A stretch of 64,000 nt of DNA from Ramlibacter cellulosilyticus (GTDB lineage: Bacteria; Pseudomonadota; Gammaproteobacteria; Burkholderiales; Burkholderiaceae_C). The notes under the pieces are model-generated. The model was not told where the DNA came from and did not search any database. It worked only from the letters and a program-made list of their open reading frames with translations. The position numbers were made by a program, and so were the translations under genes. This document shows positions 24,311 to 33,279 of this stretch, in pieces (the first letter of the stretch is position 1; every line of letters starts with the position of its first letter). Where the stretch lies: contig NZ_JACORT010000002.1 in assembly GCF_014297465.1 (NCBI RefSeq), positions 62,001 through 126,000 on the forward strand, written 5' to 3'.

Positions 24311-26533
24311 TCAGCCGGCGAGCTTCTCCAACAACGTGGCCAAGGCATCCACCGATCCCTTGTCCTCGTACAACGCATCCCTCCCGGCCGCGATCTTCGC
24401 CTTCACCTTCGCGCGCAGTTCCGCGTCTTCGCAGAGCTGCTGGACCTTCTCCGCATACGCTTCATGCGAGTTCGCGACCCACGCCTGCAGCCCCAGGCTG
24501 CGCAGGATGGCGCTCGCGAAGCGCCCGCGCATGAAGCGCCCTTCCCACGCCACGATGGGCGTGCCGCACTCCACCGCCTGCATCGCGGTGTTGAAGCCCG
24601 AGAAGCCCACCGTATCGAGAAACACCTCCGCGCGCTGCAGCAGCGCGAAGAAGGCGGGCTGCGGCTGCCAGGGCAGGAAGCGCACGCTGGCGTCGTAGTC
24701 CACGCCGGCCGATGCGAAGGCATCGCGCAAGCGTTGCTGCAGCCGCCGCGCATGCGCGTCGTTGCCGCTGAAGAAGACCAGCTTGCAAGGCGCGCAGCGG
24801 CGCGCGATGTCGACCCACAAGGCGTCGTCGCGCGGTCCGTACTTGAAGGCGACGCCAGGCGCGACCAGGAGCCGGTCCGAAGGCGCGATGTTCCACGCCG
24901 AGAGGTCGGGCGCCTGCGGCTTGGTCCCGTAAGGCCGGTACGCGCAGCCGAGCCGCGGCAGCGCATGCAAGCGCTCGGTGTAATGCTGCTGCGCGCCTTC
25001 GGGCTCGAACGCTTCGGCACTGAGGTAGCCATCGATCGTGGGCAGGCCCGTCGTGAGCGGATGCCCCCAGCCCGCGAGCTGCACGCGCGCCAGGCGCAGT
25101 GACGCGAGCCGCACCGTGGTCGCGTCCATGCCGATCTCCGGATAGATCACGACGTCGCACTGCGTGTCGCTCACGGCCTTCGCCCAGGCCGTCCAGTCGC
25201 CCAGGCCTTGCACGACGCGTTCGACGTGGCCCGCGGCCCAGCGCGTCTCCGCATCCTGCACCCCACCGGTGTGGAACAGGTGCAGCTCGAAGCGCGCGGG
25301 GTCCAGGTGCGCGACCCAGCCGCGCAGCACCGCGTCCCACACGGAGTGGCGCTGGATGTGCCCGGAGACGATGCCCACGCGCAGCTTCGCGCCCGCACGG
25401 CGCACGGCCGGCTTCGGCACCTTCACCTTGCGGGCCCAGCCTTCCATCAGCTCCACGCACAGGCTGCCGTATTCATGCAACGCCTCGGCGTGGTTCTCCT
25501 CCACGTAGGCGAGGAAGAAAGGCTGCTGCGCGCCGACGGCCTGCCAGGCGTCGCCCTTGGCGTGCGTGCGGCACCACGCGCGCAGCTTGCGCACCTGTTC
25601 GCCGAAAGCGAGCACGCCTTGCTGCTGCTCCTCCACGGTCATGGGGATCGCCGGCAATTGCGCCATGGCCAGGCCCCAGCGCGCACGCTCGTGGTGGCTG
25701 TCGATGCGCACCGCTGCTTCGTACGCCGCACGCGCAGCCTGCGCATCGCCCTGCCCCATGAGCGCGTTGCCCAGCCAGTACTGCGCCTCGGCGTCGCGCG
25801 GCTGCTGCGCGAGGTAGGTGCGCAGCAGCGTGGCGGCCGCGGGCCAGTCCTTCGCGTCGATGCGCAGCATCGCGAGGTTGTAGGCGGCTTCCGAGAGCTG
25901 CGGCATCAGTTCGAGCGCCCGCTCGAAGCTGCGCGCGGCCTCGTCGCGCCGGCCGAGGTCCTTGCGCAACGCGCCGAGGTTGGCGTGCGCGAGCGCATCG
26001 CGCGGGTCCGCGGCGATCGCGTGTTCCAGCTCGCGCTCGCCGGCCTGCAACTGGCCGCGCTGCAGCAGGATCGCGGCGAGTTCGCGGTGCGCGACACCGA
26101 GCCGGCGCCCGTTGCCGCGTGCGCGCGAGAGATGGTGCGCCGCCGTCTCGACCTGCCCTTCCGCCAATGCGAGCAAGGCGACGTCGGCGAGGATCGTCGC
26201 GTCGTTGCCGTCGCGCAGCAGCGCCGCCTGCAAGGCTTCGCTCGCGGGCTTGCGCCGGCCGGCCATGCTGTGGGCGCGCGCGATCGCGAGCCAGGCCTGC
26301 GCATCGCGCGGATTGGTGGCGAGCACGCGTTCGGCGATCGCCGCGGCGTCCTTGCCGCGGCCGCGGTCGGCGAGCAGGAAGGCCTGCGTCAGCAGCGCAT
26401 CGCGATCGTTCGCCGCGGACGCGAGCCGCTCGTTCGCGGCGCGCTCCGCCTGCTCCGTGTCGCCGGCGTGGTACAGCGCGAGCGGGCCCGCGGCATCCTC
26501 GCCGCGCCAGAACGAGAACAGCTTCGCGAGCAT
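24311..26533 (-). CDS. TPR-repeat O-GlcNAc transferase-like glycosyltransferase
   Basis: 740 aa. The N-terminal half is a run of tetratricopeptide repeats (about residues 20-290; for example ANLGALRKDLGRRDEAARSF). The C-terminal half holds the SPINDLY/O-GlcNAc-transferase catalytic fold, visible as KLRVGIVSGHIQRHSVW and a late EVFLDTVGFSGFNTAMQAVE block with EFGTP-like ECGTPIVAWEG. It may glycosylate proteins such as flagellin or envelope components (family knowledge; target not shown). It lies 10 bases beyond the parB stop on the same strand, so read-through is possible. Confidence 0.9.
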   Translation of the reverse strand: MLAKLFSFWRGEDAAGPLALYHAGDTEQAERAANERLASAANDRDALLTQAFLLADRGRGKDAAAIAERVLATNPRDAQAWLAIARAHSMAGRRKPASEALQAALLRDGNDATILADVALLALAEGQVETAAHHLSRARGNGRRLGVAHRELAAILLQRGQLQAGERELEHAIAADPRDALAHANLGALRKDLGRRDEAARSFERALELMPQLSEAAYNLAMLRIDAKDWPAAATLLRTYLAQQPRDAEAQYWLGNALMGQGDAQAARAAYEAAVRIDSHHERARWGLAMAQLPAIPMTVEEQQQGVLAFGEQVRKLRAWCRTHAKGDAWQAVGAQQPFFLAYVEENHAEALHEYGSLCVELMEGWARKVKVPKPAVRRAGAKLRVGIVSGHIQRHSVWDAVLRGWVAHLDPARFELHLFHTGGVQDAETRWAAGHVERVVQGLGDWTAWAKAVSDTQCDVVIYPEIGMDATTVRLASLRLARVQLAGWGHPLTTGLPTIDGYLSAEAFEPEGAQQHYTERLHALPRLGCAYRPYGTKPQAPDLSAWNIAPSDRLLVAPGVAFKYGPRDDALWVDIARRCAPCKLVFFSGNDAHARRLQQRLRDAFASAGVDYDASVRFLPWQPQPAFFALLQRAEVFLDTVGFSGFNTAMQAVECGTPIVAWEGRFMRGRFASAILRSLGLQAWVANSHEAYAEKVQQLCEDAELRAKVKAKIAAGRDALYEDKGSVDALATLLEKLAG

Positions 26534-26543
26534 CGCCGCTTCG

Positions 26544-27473
26544 TCAGCCGCGCAGGCGGTCGATGAGACCGTTCAATTCGTCGAGGGAGCCGAACTGGAT
26601 GGAGACCTCGCCCAGGTCCTCGACGCGCCCGTGCCGCTTCACGCGCTTCTTCACGCGCACTTCCACTTCCGCGGTGAGCAGGTCCGAGAGTTCCTCCTCG
26701 ATGCGGCGCAGGTCGCGCGACTTCTCCTTCTTCGGCTTGGGCGAGACCAGCGAGAACTCCGCGCCGATCTTCTTCACCAGGCTTTCGGCCTCGCGCACCG
26801 AGAGCTTCTTCTGCGCGATCTGGTTCGCGGCCGTGATCTGCGCGGCGCGCTCCAGCGAGAGCAGCGCGCGGGCATGGCCCATGTCGATATCGCCGGCCAT
26901 GAGCATGGTCTGCACCGGGTCGGCCAGGTTCAGCAGCCGCAGCAGGTTCGACGCGGCACTGCGCGAGCGGCCGACGGCCTGCGCCGCCTGTTCGTGCGTG
27001 AGACCGAAGTCCTTGATCAGGCGCTGCAGGCCTTGCGCCTCTTCCAGCGGGTTGAGGTCTTCGCGCTGGATGTTCTCGATCAGCGCCATCGCCGCGGCGG
27101 CTTCGTTGGGCACGTCGCGCACCAGCACCGGCACGCTGTCCAGGCCGGCGAGCTTCGCGGCGCGGAAGCGGCGTTCGCCGGCGATGATCTCGTACTTGCC
27201 CGCGTTCTCGCCGTCGTGCAGCTTGCGCACGAGGATGGGCTGCATGATGCCCTGCGCCTTGATCGACTCGGCCAGCTCGTAGAGCGCGCCTTCGTCCATG
27301 CGCGTGCGCGGCTGGTACATGCCGGGCACCATGTCGCCGAGCATCAGCGACGCCGGCTGGCCCGCGTTCGCGCCCGTCGTGTCGACGCTGCCGCCGGGGG
27401 CGGGGTCCGCGACCTTCGGACCCAGAAGCGCTTCGAGGCCGCGGCCGAGGCCCTTGGGTTTCATCTTTGCCAT
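26544..27473 (-). CDS. parB: Chromosome-partitioning protein ParB
   Basis: 309 aa. MAKMKPKGLGRGLEALLG is the usual chromosomal ParB start. The N-terminal CTP-binding domain shows GERRFRAAKLAGL (near residue 100) after an ALYELAESIKAQGIMQPILV segment, then a helix-turn-helix, then a basic C-terminal dimer domain. ParB loads at parS and slides as a CTP clamp, with ParA moving the origin. Three parS-like sites lie 2-4 kb away in rsmG and mnmG. It follows a small hydrolase gene after parA, with a repeat-filled gap of 86 bases. Confidence 0.96.
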   Translation of the reverse strand: MAKMKPKGLGRGLEALLGPKVADPAPGGSVDTTGANAGQPASLMLGDMVPGMYQPRTRMDEGALYELAESIKAQGIMQPILVRKLHDGENAGKYEIIAGERRFRAAKLAGLDSVPVLVRDVPNEAAAAMALIENIQREDLNPLEEAQGLQRLIKDFGLTHEQAAQAVGRSRSAASNLLRLLNLADPVQTMLMAGDIDMGHARALLSLERAAQITAANQIAQKKLSVREAESLVKKIGAEFSLVSPKPKKEKSRDLRRIEEELSDLLTAEVEVRVKKRVKRHGRVEDLGEVSIQFGSLDELNGLIDRLRG

Positions 27474-27475
27474 GT

Positions 27476-27550
27476 CAGCCTCCGCCGAGCCGCCTCGAGG
27501 AGGCTGAAGCCCCCTCGGGGGGCAGCGAACGTAAGTGAGCGTGGGGGCAC
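27476..27550. repeat. Dispersed intergenic repeat, GCCCCCTCGGGGGGCAG family
   Basis: GAGGAGGCTGAAGCCCCCTC with GGGGGGCAGCGAACGTAAGT makes a strong hairpin just before parB. A second copy at 28978-29026 follows the parA start side and shares GCCCC-TCGGGGGGCAG. These are typical intergenic elements, here inside the partition locus between parB and the hydrolase. Confidence 0.75.
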
Positions 27551-27559
27551 ATGTTCTCT

Positions 27560-28099
27560 TCAGTCTTTCATCAGGTCCTGCAGCAGGACGTGGCCTTCGG
27601 GCCAGCTGGCCAGGCCGGAATCGGCGTTGATGTGGCCGCAGTCGCCGTAGTCCATGAACTGCGCGTTCCAGGCGTGCGCGAAGAGACGCGCGCGCTCGAA
27701 GGCGCAGTAGGGATCGTTGCGGCTCGCGAGCAGCACGGACGGGAAAGGCAAGGCCTGCAGCGCGATCGGCGTCCACGAGGGAATCTGTTCGCGGATCTCG
27801 GGCCGCTCCACGTCGCCGGGCGCCACGAGCAGCGCCGCCTTCACGCGGTGCGTGTTCTGCGAATGCGACGCCCACGCGGCAACGAGGATGCAGCCCAGGC
27901 TGTGCGCGACCAGGACCGCAGGCTCGTCGCAGGAGAGCACGACGTCCTCGAGCCGCGCGACCCAGTCGCCGCGCAGCGGCTTCATCCAGTCGTGCTGTTC
28001 CACGCGCCGGTAGCCGTGGCGCTGCTCCCAGAGGGACTGCCAGTGTCTAGTTCCGCTGCCCTCCCACCCCGGGAGGACGAGCACGTTGCCTGGTTTCAC
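27560..28099 (-). CDS. RBBP9/YdeN-family alpha/beta hydrolase
   Basis: 179 aa from GTG at 28099. It has VLVLPGWEGSGTRHWQSLWE near the start, nucleophile elbow AHSLGC near residue 68, and a C-terminal DCGHINADSGL for the catalytic His, as in RBBP9/YdeN serine hydrolases. The GTG overlaps the parA stop as GTGA, so it is translationally coupled to parA and sits between parA and parB. A hydrolase in this slot is not part of the classical partition operon; its role there is unknown. Confidence 0.88.
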   Translation of the reverse strand: MKPGNVLVLPGWEGSGTRHWQSLWEQRHGYRRVEQHDWMKPLRGDWVARLEDVVLSCDEPAVLVAHSLGCILVAAWASHSQNTHRVKAALLVAPGDVERPEIREQIPSWTPIALQALPFPSVLLASRNDPYCAFERARLFAHAWNAQFMDYGDCGHINADSGLASWPEGHVLLQDLMKD

Positions 28100-28950
28100 T
28101 GCTCTCTTTTGTGTAGCAAGCCGGACAGGCTGACGGGCTGCTGCGCAGCGGCGGCGGCCGGATGGCGCATGGTGCCGAGCCGCTCGACCATCTCGTTGGC
28201 GAATTCCACGAAGGACTGGCTGCCGCGCGCCGACGGATCGAAGGCCACGCCGGGCAAGCCGTAGCTGGGCGCCTCCGCAAGGCGCACGTTGCGCGGGATC
28301 ACCGTGTTGAACACCTTGTCGCCGAAGTGCGCCTTGAGCTGGTCGCTCACCTGCTGCTGCAGCGTGATGCGCGGGTCGAACATGACGCGCAGCAGGCCGA
28401 TGATCTCGAGGTCCTTGTTCAGGTTGGCGTGCACCTGCTTGATGGTGTTCACCAGGTCCGACAGGCCTTCCAGCGCGAAGTACTCGCACTGCATCGGCAC
28501 GATCACGCCGTGCGCCGCGCACAGGCCGTTGAGCGTGAGCAGCGACAGCGCGGGCGGGCAGTCGATCAGGATGAAGTCGTACTCGTCGCGCACCGCGGCG
28601 AGCGCGTCCTTCAGGCGCGTCTCGCGCCGCTCCACTTCCACCAGTTCGACTTCCGCGCCCGCGAGGTCGCGGTTCGCGCCGAGGATGTCGTAGCTGCATC
28701 CGGCTTCGGCCAGGCGCTCGCTCTTCGTGCGCGCTTCGGCCACCGTCGCCGATTCGAGCAGCACGTCGTAGACCGTGTGCGCGAGCTGGCGCTTGTCGAC
28801 GCCAGAGCCCATGGTCGCATTGCCCTGCGGATCGAGGTCGACCATCAGCACGCGCTGCCCCACCTTGGCCAGGCCGGCGGCGAGGTTCACCGTCGTCGTC
28901 GTCTTGCCAACCCCGCCCTTCTGGTTGGCGACGCAAAAGATCTTTGCCAT
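28096..28950 (-). CDS. parA: Chromosome-partitioning ATPase ParA/Soj
   Basis: 284 aa. The deviant Walker A box is KGGVGKTTTTVNLA (residues 11-24), with a Walker B IDCPPALS and the LDPQGNATMG loop. This is the chromosomal ParA form without an N-terminal helix-turn-helix. It makes ATP-dependent DNA-bound dimers that pull ParB-parS complexes apart. The order mnmG, rsmG, (lysE), parA, (hydrolase), parB is the origin-proximal arrangement seen in many proteobacteria, so oriC should be near though no dnaA is in the window. Confidence 0.96.
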   Translation of the reverse strand: MAKIFCVANQKGGVGKTTTTVNLAAGLAKVGQRVLMVDLDPQGNATMGSGVDKRQLAHTVYDVLLESATVAEARTKSERLAEAGCSYDILGANRDLAGAEVELVEVERRETRLKDALAAVRDEYDFILIDCPPALSLLTLNGLCAAHGVIVPMQCEYFALEGLSDLVNTIKQVHANLNKDLEIIGLLRVMFDPRITLQQQVSDQLKAHFGDKVFNTVIPRNVRLAEAPSYGLPGVAFDPSARGSQSFVEFANEMVERLGTMRHPAAAAAQQPVSLSGLLHKREQ

Positions 28951-28977
28951 CAGTGTCCGCCCGGCCGCCCGAAGGAC

Positions 28978-29026
28978 ACTGATCGCCCCTTCGGGGGGCA
29001 GAGCGCGAAGCGAACGTGGGGGTTCA
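28978..29026. repeat. Dispersed intergenic repeat, GCCCCTTCGGGGGGCAG family
   Basis: GATCGCCCCTTCGGGGGGCA followed by GAACGTGGGGG is a second copy of the element at 27476-27550, between the parA start and the LysE-type gene. Read on the minus strand, it follows the LysE-type stop. Confidence 0.75.
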
Positions 29027-29029
29027 TAT

Positions 29030-29644
29030 TTATTTGGAGACCGCGAGCTTGACGCCGAAGCCGATGAGACACACGCCCGCTGCCTTCTCCAGCACGCGCC
29101 CGATCACCGGGTTCGCGCGCATGCGCTCCGCCAGGAAGTGAGTGAGGAGGGTGGCGCCCAGGCCGTAGAGGAAAGTGAGGACGGCGACGGTCGCGGCCAT
29201 CACGCCGAAGGTGAGCAGGCCCTGGTGGCGGGCGGGGTCGACGAAGAGCGGGAAGAAGGCCATGTAGAACACGATGGCCTTGGGATTCAGGAGCGTGATG
29301 ACCGCCGCCTGCTTGAAGTAGTGGCGCGGCTGGATGTTCAGGATGGGCTGCGCGCCCGGCTTGGCCAGCAGCATCTTGATGCCGAGCCAGGCAAGGTAGG
29401 CGGCGCCCAGCCACTGCACGGCGTGGAAGGCGGCGGGGTAGGCGACCAGCAGGGTGGCGACGCCGGCCACCGCGGCCCACATCAGGACCTGGTCGCCGGC
29501 GATCACGCCGAAGGTGGCGGCCAGTCCGCCGCGGATGCCACCCTTGCTGGTGGAGGTGATCAGCGCCAGGTTGCCGGGGCCGGGGATCGCCAGAAAGATC
29601 AGGATCGCGGCGACGAACGCCCCGTAATCAGCAACGCCAAGCAT
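29030..29644 (-). CDS. LysE/RhtB-family amino acid exporter
   Basis: 204 aa, the family's usual length, with six hydrophobic segments. The N-terminal AILIFLAIPGPGNLALITST contains the PGP turn characteristic of RhtB/LysE exporters. It would export a small amino acid or homoserine-type lactone across the inner membrane; the substrate is unknown. It interrupts the usual rsmG-parA neighbourhood on the same strand, with 26 bases to rsmG. The ArgP-like regulator at the start of the window is a classical regulator of LysE exporters but is far away. Confidence 0.88.
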   Translation of the reverse strand: MLGVADYGAFVAAILIFLAIPGPGNLALITSTSKGGIRGGLAATFGVIAGDQVLMWAAVAGVATLLVAYPAAFHAVQWLGAAYLAWLGIKMLLAKPGAQPILNIQPRHYFKQAAVITLLNPKAIVFYMAFFPLFVDPARHQGLLTFGVMAATVAVLTFLYGLGATLLTHFLAERMRANPVIGRVLEKAAGVCLIGFGVKLAVSK

Positions 29645-29670
29645 CGGGCCCCTCCAGGTGAAGGCTGAGT

Positions 29671-30330
29671 TTAACTGCGGGGTGCGGCGCCGCCGCCGTT
29701 CGTCTTCCGGCGCAGCCAGACGATGCAGCGTTCCGCCGACAGTTCCGGGACGCTCAGCTGTTCCACGTGGAACACTTCAGCTGCCGGCGGCAGCTCGGCG
29801 ATCTCCTGTTCCGGGTGCTTGCCTTTCATGGCGAGCCAGGCGCCCTGCTCCGCGAGCGCACCGCCGGACCAGCTGACGAAGTCCGGCAAGGACGCGAACG
29901 CCCGGGAGCTGATCACGTCGTACGGCCCCTGGAGGTTCTCGACGCGGTCATGGACGCCGCGCAGGTTGGAGAGCTGGAGCTGGGCGGCGGCCTGCTGGAC
30001 GAAGGCGGCCTTCTTGCCGACGGCGTCCACGCAGTCGACCTGGATCTCGGGGCAGCAGATTGCGAACACCACGCCCGGCAGGCCGGCACCCGAACCGACG
30101 TCCAGCAGCCGGACGGCATGGCCGCAGGTGTGCCGGCGCAGGGGACCGACTGCGGCCAGGCTGTCGAAAAGGTGCTGCACCAGCATCTCCTGGTCGCGCA
30201 CGGCGGTCAGGTTGTAGACCTTGTTCCACTTGGCGATCAGGGCCAGGTAGGCGAGGAGTTGCTCGCGCTGCTTGTCGGACAGAGCCAGCCCGAGCTGTTC
30301 CGCCGCCCCGTTCAGTCGCTCCATGCTCAT
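29671..30330 (-). CDS. rsmG: 16S rRNA (guanine(527)-N7)-methyltransferase
   Basis: 219 aa. LLDVGSGAGLPGVVFAI (near residue 74) is the SAM-binding loop, and KWNKVYNLTAVRD is the conserved GidB N-terminal block. It methylates G527 of 16S rRNA; loss gives low-level streptomycin resistance (family knowledge). I take ATG 30330; a second ATG at 30324 is possible. The coding region contains a parS-like palindrome at 29759-29774. Upstream, between it and mnmG, lies a run of CCCTCCCCC-type repeats, so mnmG and rsmG may not be tightly coupled. Confidence 0.94.
   Translation of the reverse strand: MSMERLNGAAEQLGLALSDKQREQLLAYLALIAKWNKVYNLTAVRDQEMLVQHLFDSLAAVGPLRRHTCGHAVRLLDVGSGAGLPGVVFAICCPEIQVDCVDAVGKKAAFVQQAAAQLQLSNLRGVHDRVENLQGPYDVISSRAFASLPDFVSWSGGALAEQGAWLAMKGKHPEQEIAELPPAAEVFHVEQLSVPELSAERCIVWLRRKTNGGGAAPRS
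29759..29774. other. parS: parS-like ParB binding site (variant)
   Basis: TGTTCCACGTGGAACA is a perfect 16-bp palindrome inside rsmG, differing from the common parS core GTTTCACGTGAAAC by a symmetric T-to-C change at one position in each half. That it lies near two canonical sites supports function. Confidence 0.7.
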
Positions 30331-30332
30331 GG

Positions 30333-30466
30333 CTTTTCCCCCTCTCCCTCTGGGGGAGGGTTGGGGTGGGGGCGCTCCGCCGCCCCCATCTCCAGCTTGC
30401 CCCATCGAGCGCCCGAACGCCCCCACCCCTGCCCTCCCCCGGAGGGGGAGGGAGAAAGACAAGCCG
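30333..30466. repeat. CCCTCCCCC/GGGGGAGGG palindromic repeats
   Basis: Two inverted blocks, CCCTCTCCCTCTGGGGGAGG (about 30340-30360) and CCCTCCCCCGGAGGGGGAGG (about 30433-30452), with GTTGGGGTGGGGGCG and CGCCCCCACCCC spacers, form a hairpin-rich element between rsmG and mnmG. A related piece is embedded in minC at 62128-62165. Confidence 0.8.
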
Positions 30467-32419
30467 TCATGCCGCCGCCTGCCCCTGCTGGTTCGCCGCT
30501 TCCGTGAAGCCCTTGAACTTGTTCTTCTTGAGGTGCACCAGCAGCAGGGAGATGGCCGCCGGGGTCACGCCCGAAATGCGGGACGCCAGGCCCAGCGTTT
30601 CCGGGCGGTGCTTGCTCAGCTTCTGCCGGACTTCGATGCTCAGCGCCGCGACCTGCATGTAGTCCAGCTCGGCCGGGAGCTTCAGGTTCTCGTAGTACGC
30701 CGCGCGCTCGACCTCGTCCTTCTGGCGCTCGATGTAGCCGGCGTACTTGGCGCCGATCTCGATCTGCTCCACCACCGGCGCGTACAGATCGCCGAGCGTT
30801 TCACGTGAAACAGAGGTGCCGCGCCACTTGCCGCCTTCCAGCGACATCAGGGATTCATACGCGACGTCCGGCCGACGGAGCAGGTCTCCGAGGTTGTACT
30901 CACGCTCGATGGTCGTCCCCAACACCCGCTGGGTTTCGGCCGCCGAGACGATCCGCGGATTCACCCACGTCGCCTTCAGCCGCTCTGTTTCACGTGAAAC
31001 AGCATCGCGCTTGCGGCAGAACGCGTCCCACTGCGCATCCCCGACCAGCCCCATGCGCCGGCCTTCTTCGGTCAGGCGCAGGTCGGCGTTGTCCTCCCGC
31101 AGCTGGAGCCGGAACTCGGCACGGCTGGTGAACATCCGGTACGGCTCGGTCACGCCCTTGGTGATCAGGTCATCCACCAGAACGCCGAGGTAGGCCTGGT
31201 CACGGCTGGGCAGCCAGGCGTCCTCGCCCTTCACCTGCAGCGCGGCATTGACGCCGGCGAACAGGCCCTGGGCCGCCGCCTCCTCGTAGCCCGTCGTCCC
31301 ATTGATCTGCCCGGCGAAGAACAGCCCGGCGATCGCACGGGTCTCGAACGAGGACTTCAGCCCGCGGGGATCGAAATAGTCGTACTCGATCGCGTAGCCC
31401 GGCCGCAGGATGTGCGCGTTCTCCAGGCCGGGCAGCGTGCGGACCAGCCCCAGCTGCACGTCGAACGGCAGGCTGGTGGAGATCCCGTTCGGATAGAACT
31501 CGTTGGTGGTCAGCCCTTCCGGCTCCAGGAAGACCTGGTGGCTGTCCTTGTCCTTGAACCGGTTGATCTTGTCTTCCACGCTCGGGCAGTAGCGCGGGCC
31601 CACGCCCTCGATCCGACCCGTGAACATGGGGCTGCGGTCGAAGCCGGAGCGGATGATCTCGTGCGTCCGCTCGTTGGTGTGCGTGATCCAGCAAGGCACC
31701 TGCCGCGGGTGCATGGACGCATGGCCCATGAAGCTGAACACCGGCACCGGGTCCAGGTCGCCCGGCTGCTCCTCCGTCTTGCTGAAGTCGATGGTGCGGC
31801 CGTCGATGCGGGGCGGCGTTCCCGTCTTCAGCCGGCCCTGCGGCAGCTTCAGCTCCTTGAGGCGGGCGGACAGCGACTGCGCCGGCGGATCGCCCGCGCG
31901 TCCAGCGGCATAGTTCTGCAGGCCGACGTGGATCTTCCCGTCCAGGAAGGTGCCGGCCGTCAGCACGACGGCACGCGACCGAAAGCGGATCCCGATCTGC
32001 GTCACGGCGCCGACCACCCGGTCGCCCTCGACCATCAGGTCATCCACCGCCTGCTGGAACAGCGTGAGGTTGGCCTGGTTCTCCAGCCGCCGGCGGATCG
32101 CCGCCTTGTAGAGGATGCGGTCCGCCTGCGCCCGCGTGGCGCGCACGGCCGGGCCCTTGCTGGAATTGAGGATGCGGAACTGGATCCCCGCTTCGTCGGT
32201 GGCGATGGCCATCGCACCGCCGAGCGCGTCCACCTCCTTCACCAGGTGGCCCTTGCCGATTCCGCCAATGGACGGGTTGCAGGACATCTGCCCCAGCGTC
32301 TCGATGTTGTGGGTGAGGAGCAGGGTCTTGCAGCCCATGCGCGCGGAGGCGAGGGCTGCTTCGGTGCCGGCGTGGCCGCCGCCAACGACGATGACGTCGA
32401 ATTCTTCGGGGTAAAGCAT
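30467..32419 (-). CDS. mnmG: tRNA uridine-5-carboxymethylaminomethyl modification enzyme MnmG
   Basis: 650 aa, normal for MnmG/Gid[21 protein letters not shown] (about residues 8-27) is the FAD site, followed by [20 protein letters not shown]. With MnmE it makes the 5-(carboxymethyl)aminomethyl group at wobble U34 of tRNAs. I chose ATG 32419 because upstream extension has no ribosome site and is poor in normal residues. Two canonical parS sites lie within the coding sequence (about codons 472 and 535). It is divergent from the FMN reductase gene. Confidence 0.96.
   Translation of the reverse strand: MLYPEEFDVIVVGGGHAGTEAALASARMGCKTLLLTHNIETLGQMSCNPSIGGIGKGHLVKEVDALGGAMAIATDEAGIQFRILNSSKGPAVRATRAQADRILYKAAIRRRLENQANLTLFQQAVDDLMVEGDRVVGAVTQIGIRFRSRAVVLTAGTFLDGKIHVGLQNYAAGRAGDPPAQSLSARLKELKLPQGRLKTGTPPRIDGRTIDFSKTEEQPGDLDPVPVFSFMGHASMHPRQVPCWITHTNERTHEIIRSGFDRSPMFTGRIEGVGPRYCPSVEDKINRFKDKDSHQVFLEPEGLTTNEFYPNGISTSLPFDVQLGLVRTLPGLENAHILRPGYAIEYDYFDPRGLKSSFETRAIAGLFFAGQINGTTGYEEAAAQGLFAGVNAALQVKGEDAWLPSRDQAYLGVLVDDLITKGVTEPYRMFTSRAEFRLQLREDNADLRLTEEGRRMGLVGDAQWDAFCRKRDAVSRETERLKATWVNPRIVSAAETQRVLGTTIEREYNLGDLLRRPDVAYESLMSLEGGKWRGTSVSRETLGDLYAPVVEQIEIGAKYAGYIERQKDEVERAAYYENLKLPAELDYMQVAALSIEVRQKLSKHRPETLGLASRISGVTPAAISLLLVHLKKNKFKGFTEAANQQGQAAA
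30797..30812. other. parS: parS site inside mnmG
   Basis: CGTTTCACGTGAAACA matches the bacterial parS consensus tGTTtCACGTGAAACa in 15 of 16 positions, with the full 14-bp palindromic core. It is about 3.3 kb from the parB start. Confidence 0.9.
30986..31001. other. parS: Perfect 16-bp parS site inside mnmG
   Basis: TGTTTCACGTGAAACA is the exact 16-bp parS consensus, a full palindrome. It lies 174 bases from the neighbouring site, typical for clustered origin-proximal parS. Confidence 0.95.
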
Positions 32420-32529
32420 CGGGGTGGGCGCCGATCCGGGCGCGGGGGGCCAAGCATTGGCCGGTGGCTGGGAGGGGGAGATTTTACGAGGTGGAAGCAA
32501 AGGCTGCCGGCCATGCTTCAATGCGCCCC

Positions 32530-33111
32530 ATGAAAATCCTTGTCTTCGCCGGCAGCACCCGCCAGGGCTCGTACAACCGCAAGCTCGCGCGCGAGGTCGC
32601 GGCGATGGCGCGCGAGCGCGGCGCCGACGTGACGCACCTGGAGCTGGGCGACTACGACATCCCGATGTACAACGCCGACCTCGAAGCGCAGGGCACGCCG
32701 GCGGACGTGATGAAGCTCAAGCAGCTGTTCCACGAGCACCCGGCCTGGATCGTCTGCACCCCCGAGTACAACGCCAGCTACCCCGCGCTGGTGAAGAACA
32801 CGCTGGACTGGCTCTCCAGCCCGGTGAAGGGCGACCCGGTCTGGAACGACGACTTCCGCTTCTCGCGCGGCAAGGTGGTGGGCGTGCTCAGCGCCTCGCC
32901 GGGCGCGCTGGGTGGCATCCGGTCGCAGAGCCACCTGGTTCCGCTGCTGCTGAACCTGCACTGCTGGGTCGCGCCGACGACGTTCGCCGTAAGCCGCGCG
33001 GGAAGCGCCTTCGACGCGGAAGGACACCTCACGGACGAAGCGTCGCGCAGGCGGGCGGGGGCCGTCGTCGAGCAGGTTCTCTGGGCGGCCAGCCGCCTGC
33101 ACACGAGCTAG
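32530..33111 (+). CDS. NADPH-dependent FMN reductase (NAD(P)H-dependent oxidoreductase)
   Basis: 193 aa from ATG 32530 (a second ATG at 32521 adds three residues). The N-terminal [19 protein letters not shown] is the FMN phosphate-binding loop of the flavodoxin-like family, and [18 protein letters not shown] (near residue 79) is its second signature. Such enzymes reduce quinones, chromate or azo dyes with NADPH, or supply reduced flavin; the real substrate is not evident. It is divergent from mnmG, and it stands alone, followed by a chemoreceptor gene. Confidence 0.92.
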   Translation: MKILVFAGSTRQGSYNRKLAREVAAMARERGADVTHLELGDYDIPMYNADLEAQGTPADVMKLKQLFHEHPAWIVCTPEYNASYPALVKNTLDWLSSPVKGDPVWNDDFRFSRGKVVGVLSASPGALGGIRSQSHLVPLLLNLHCWVAPTTFAVSRAGSAFDAEGHLTDEASRRRAGAVVEQVLWAASRLHTS

Positions 33112-33279
33112 ACTGAAAGTACTCTCTCGCACCACGGACTGTTCGGAAATGTAACGGGAACGCAACGCCCGGGGACATTCCGCCCCCGGCGAACGGTCGA
33201 GCAGCGCGCGGCGGGCCTACCATGCAGGAACACGATGGCGGCGCCGGTGCAGCACCGCCGGAGACAGGAGTACTCGACG

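Noticed and set aside
28096..28102. ATG start for the RBBP9-type hydrolase further upstream
   Set aside because: Upstream codons overlap parA without a ribosome site; the GTG in the GTGA overlap fits the family start better.
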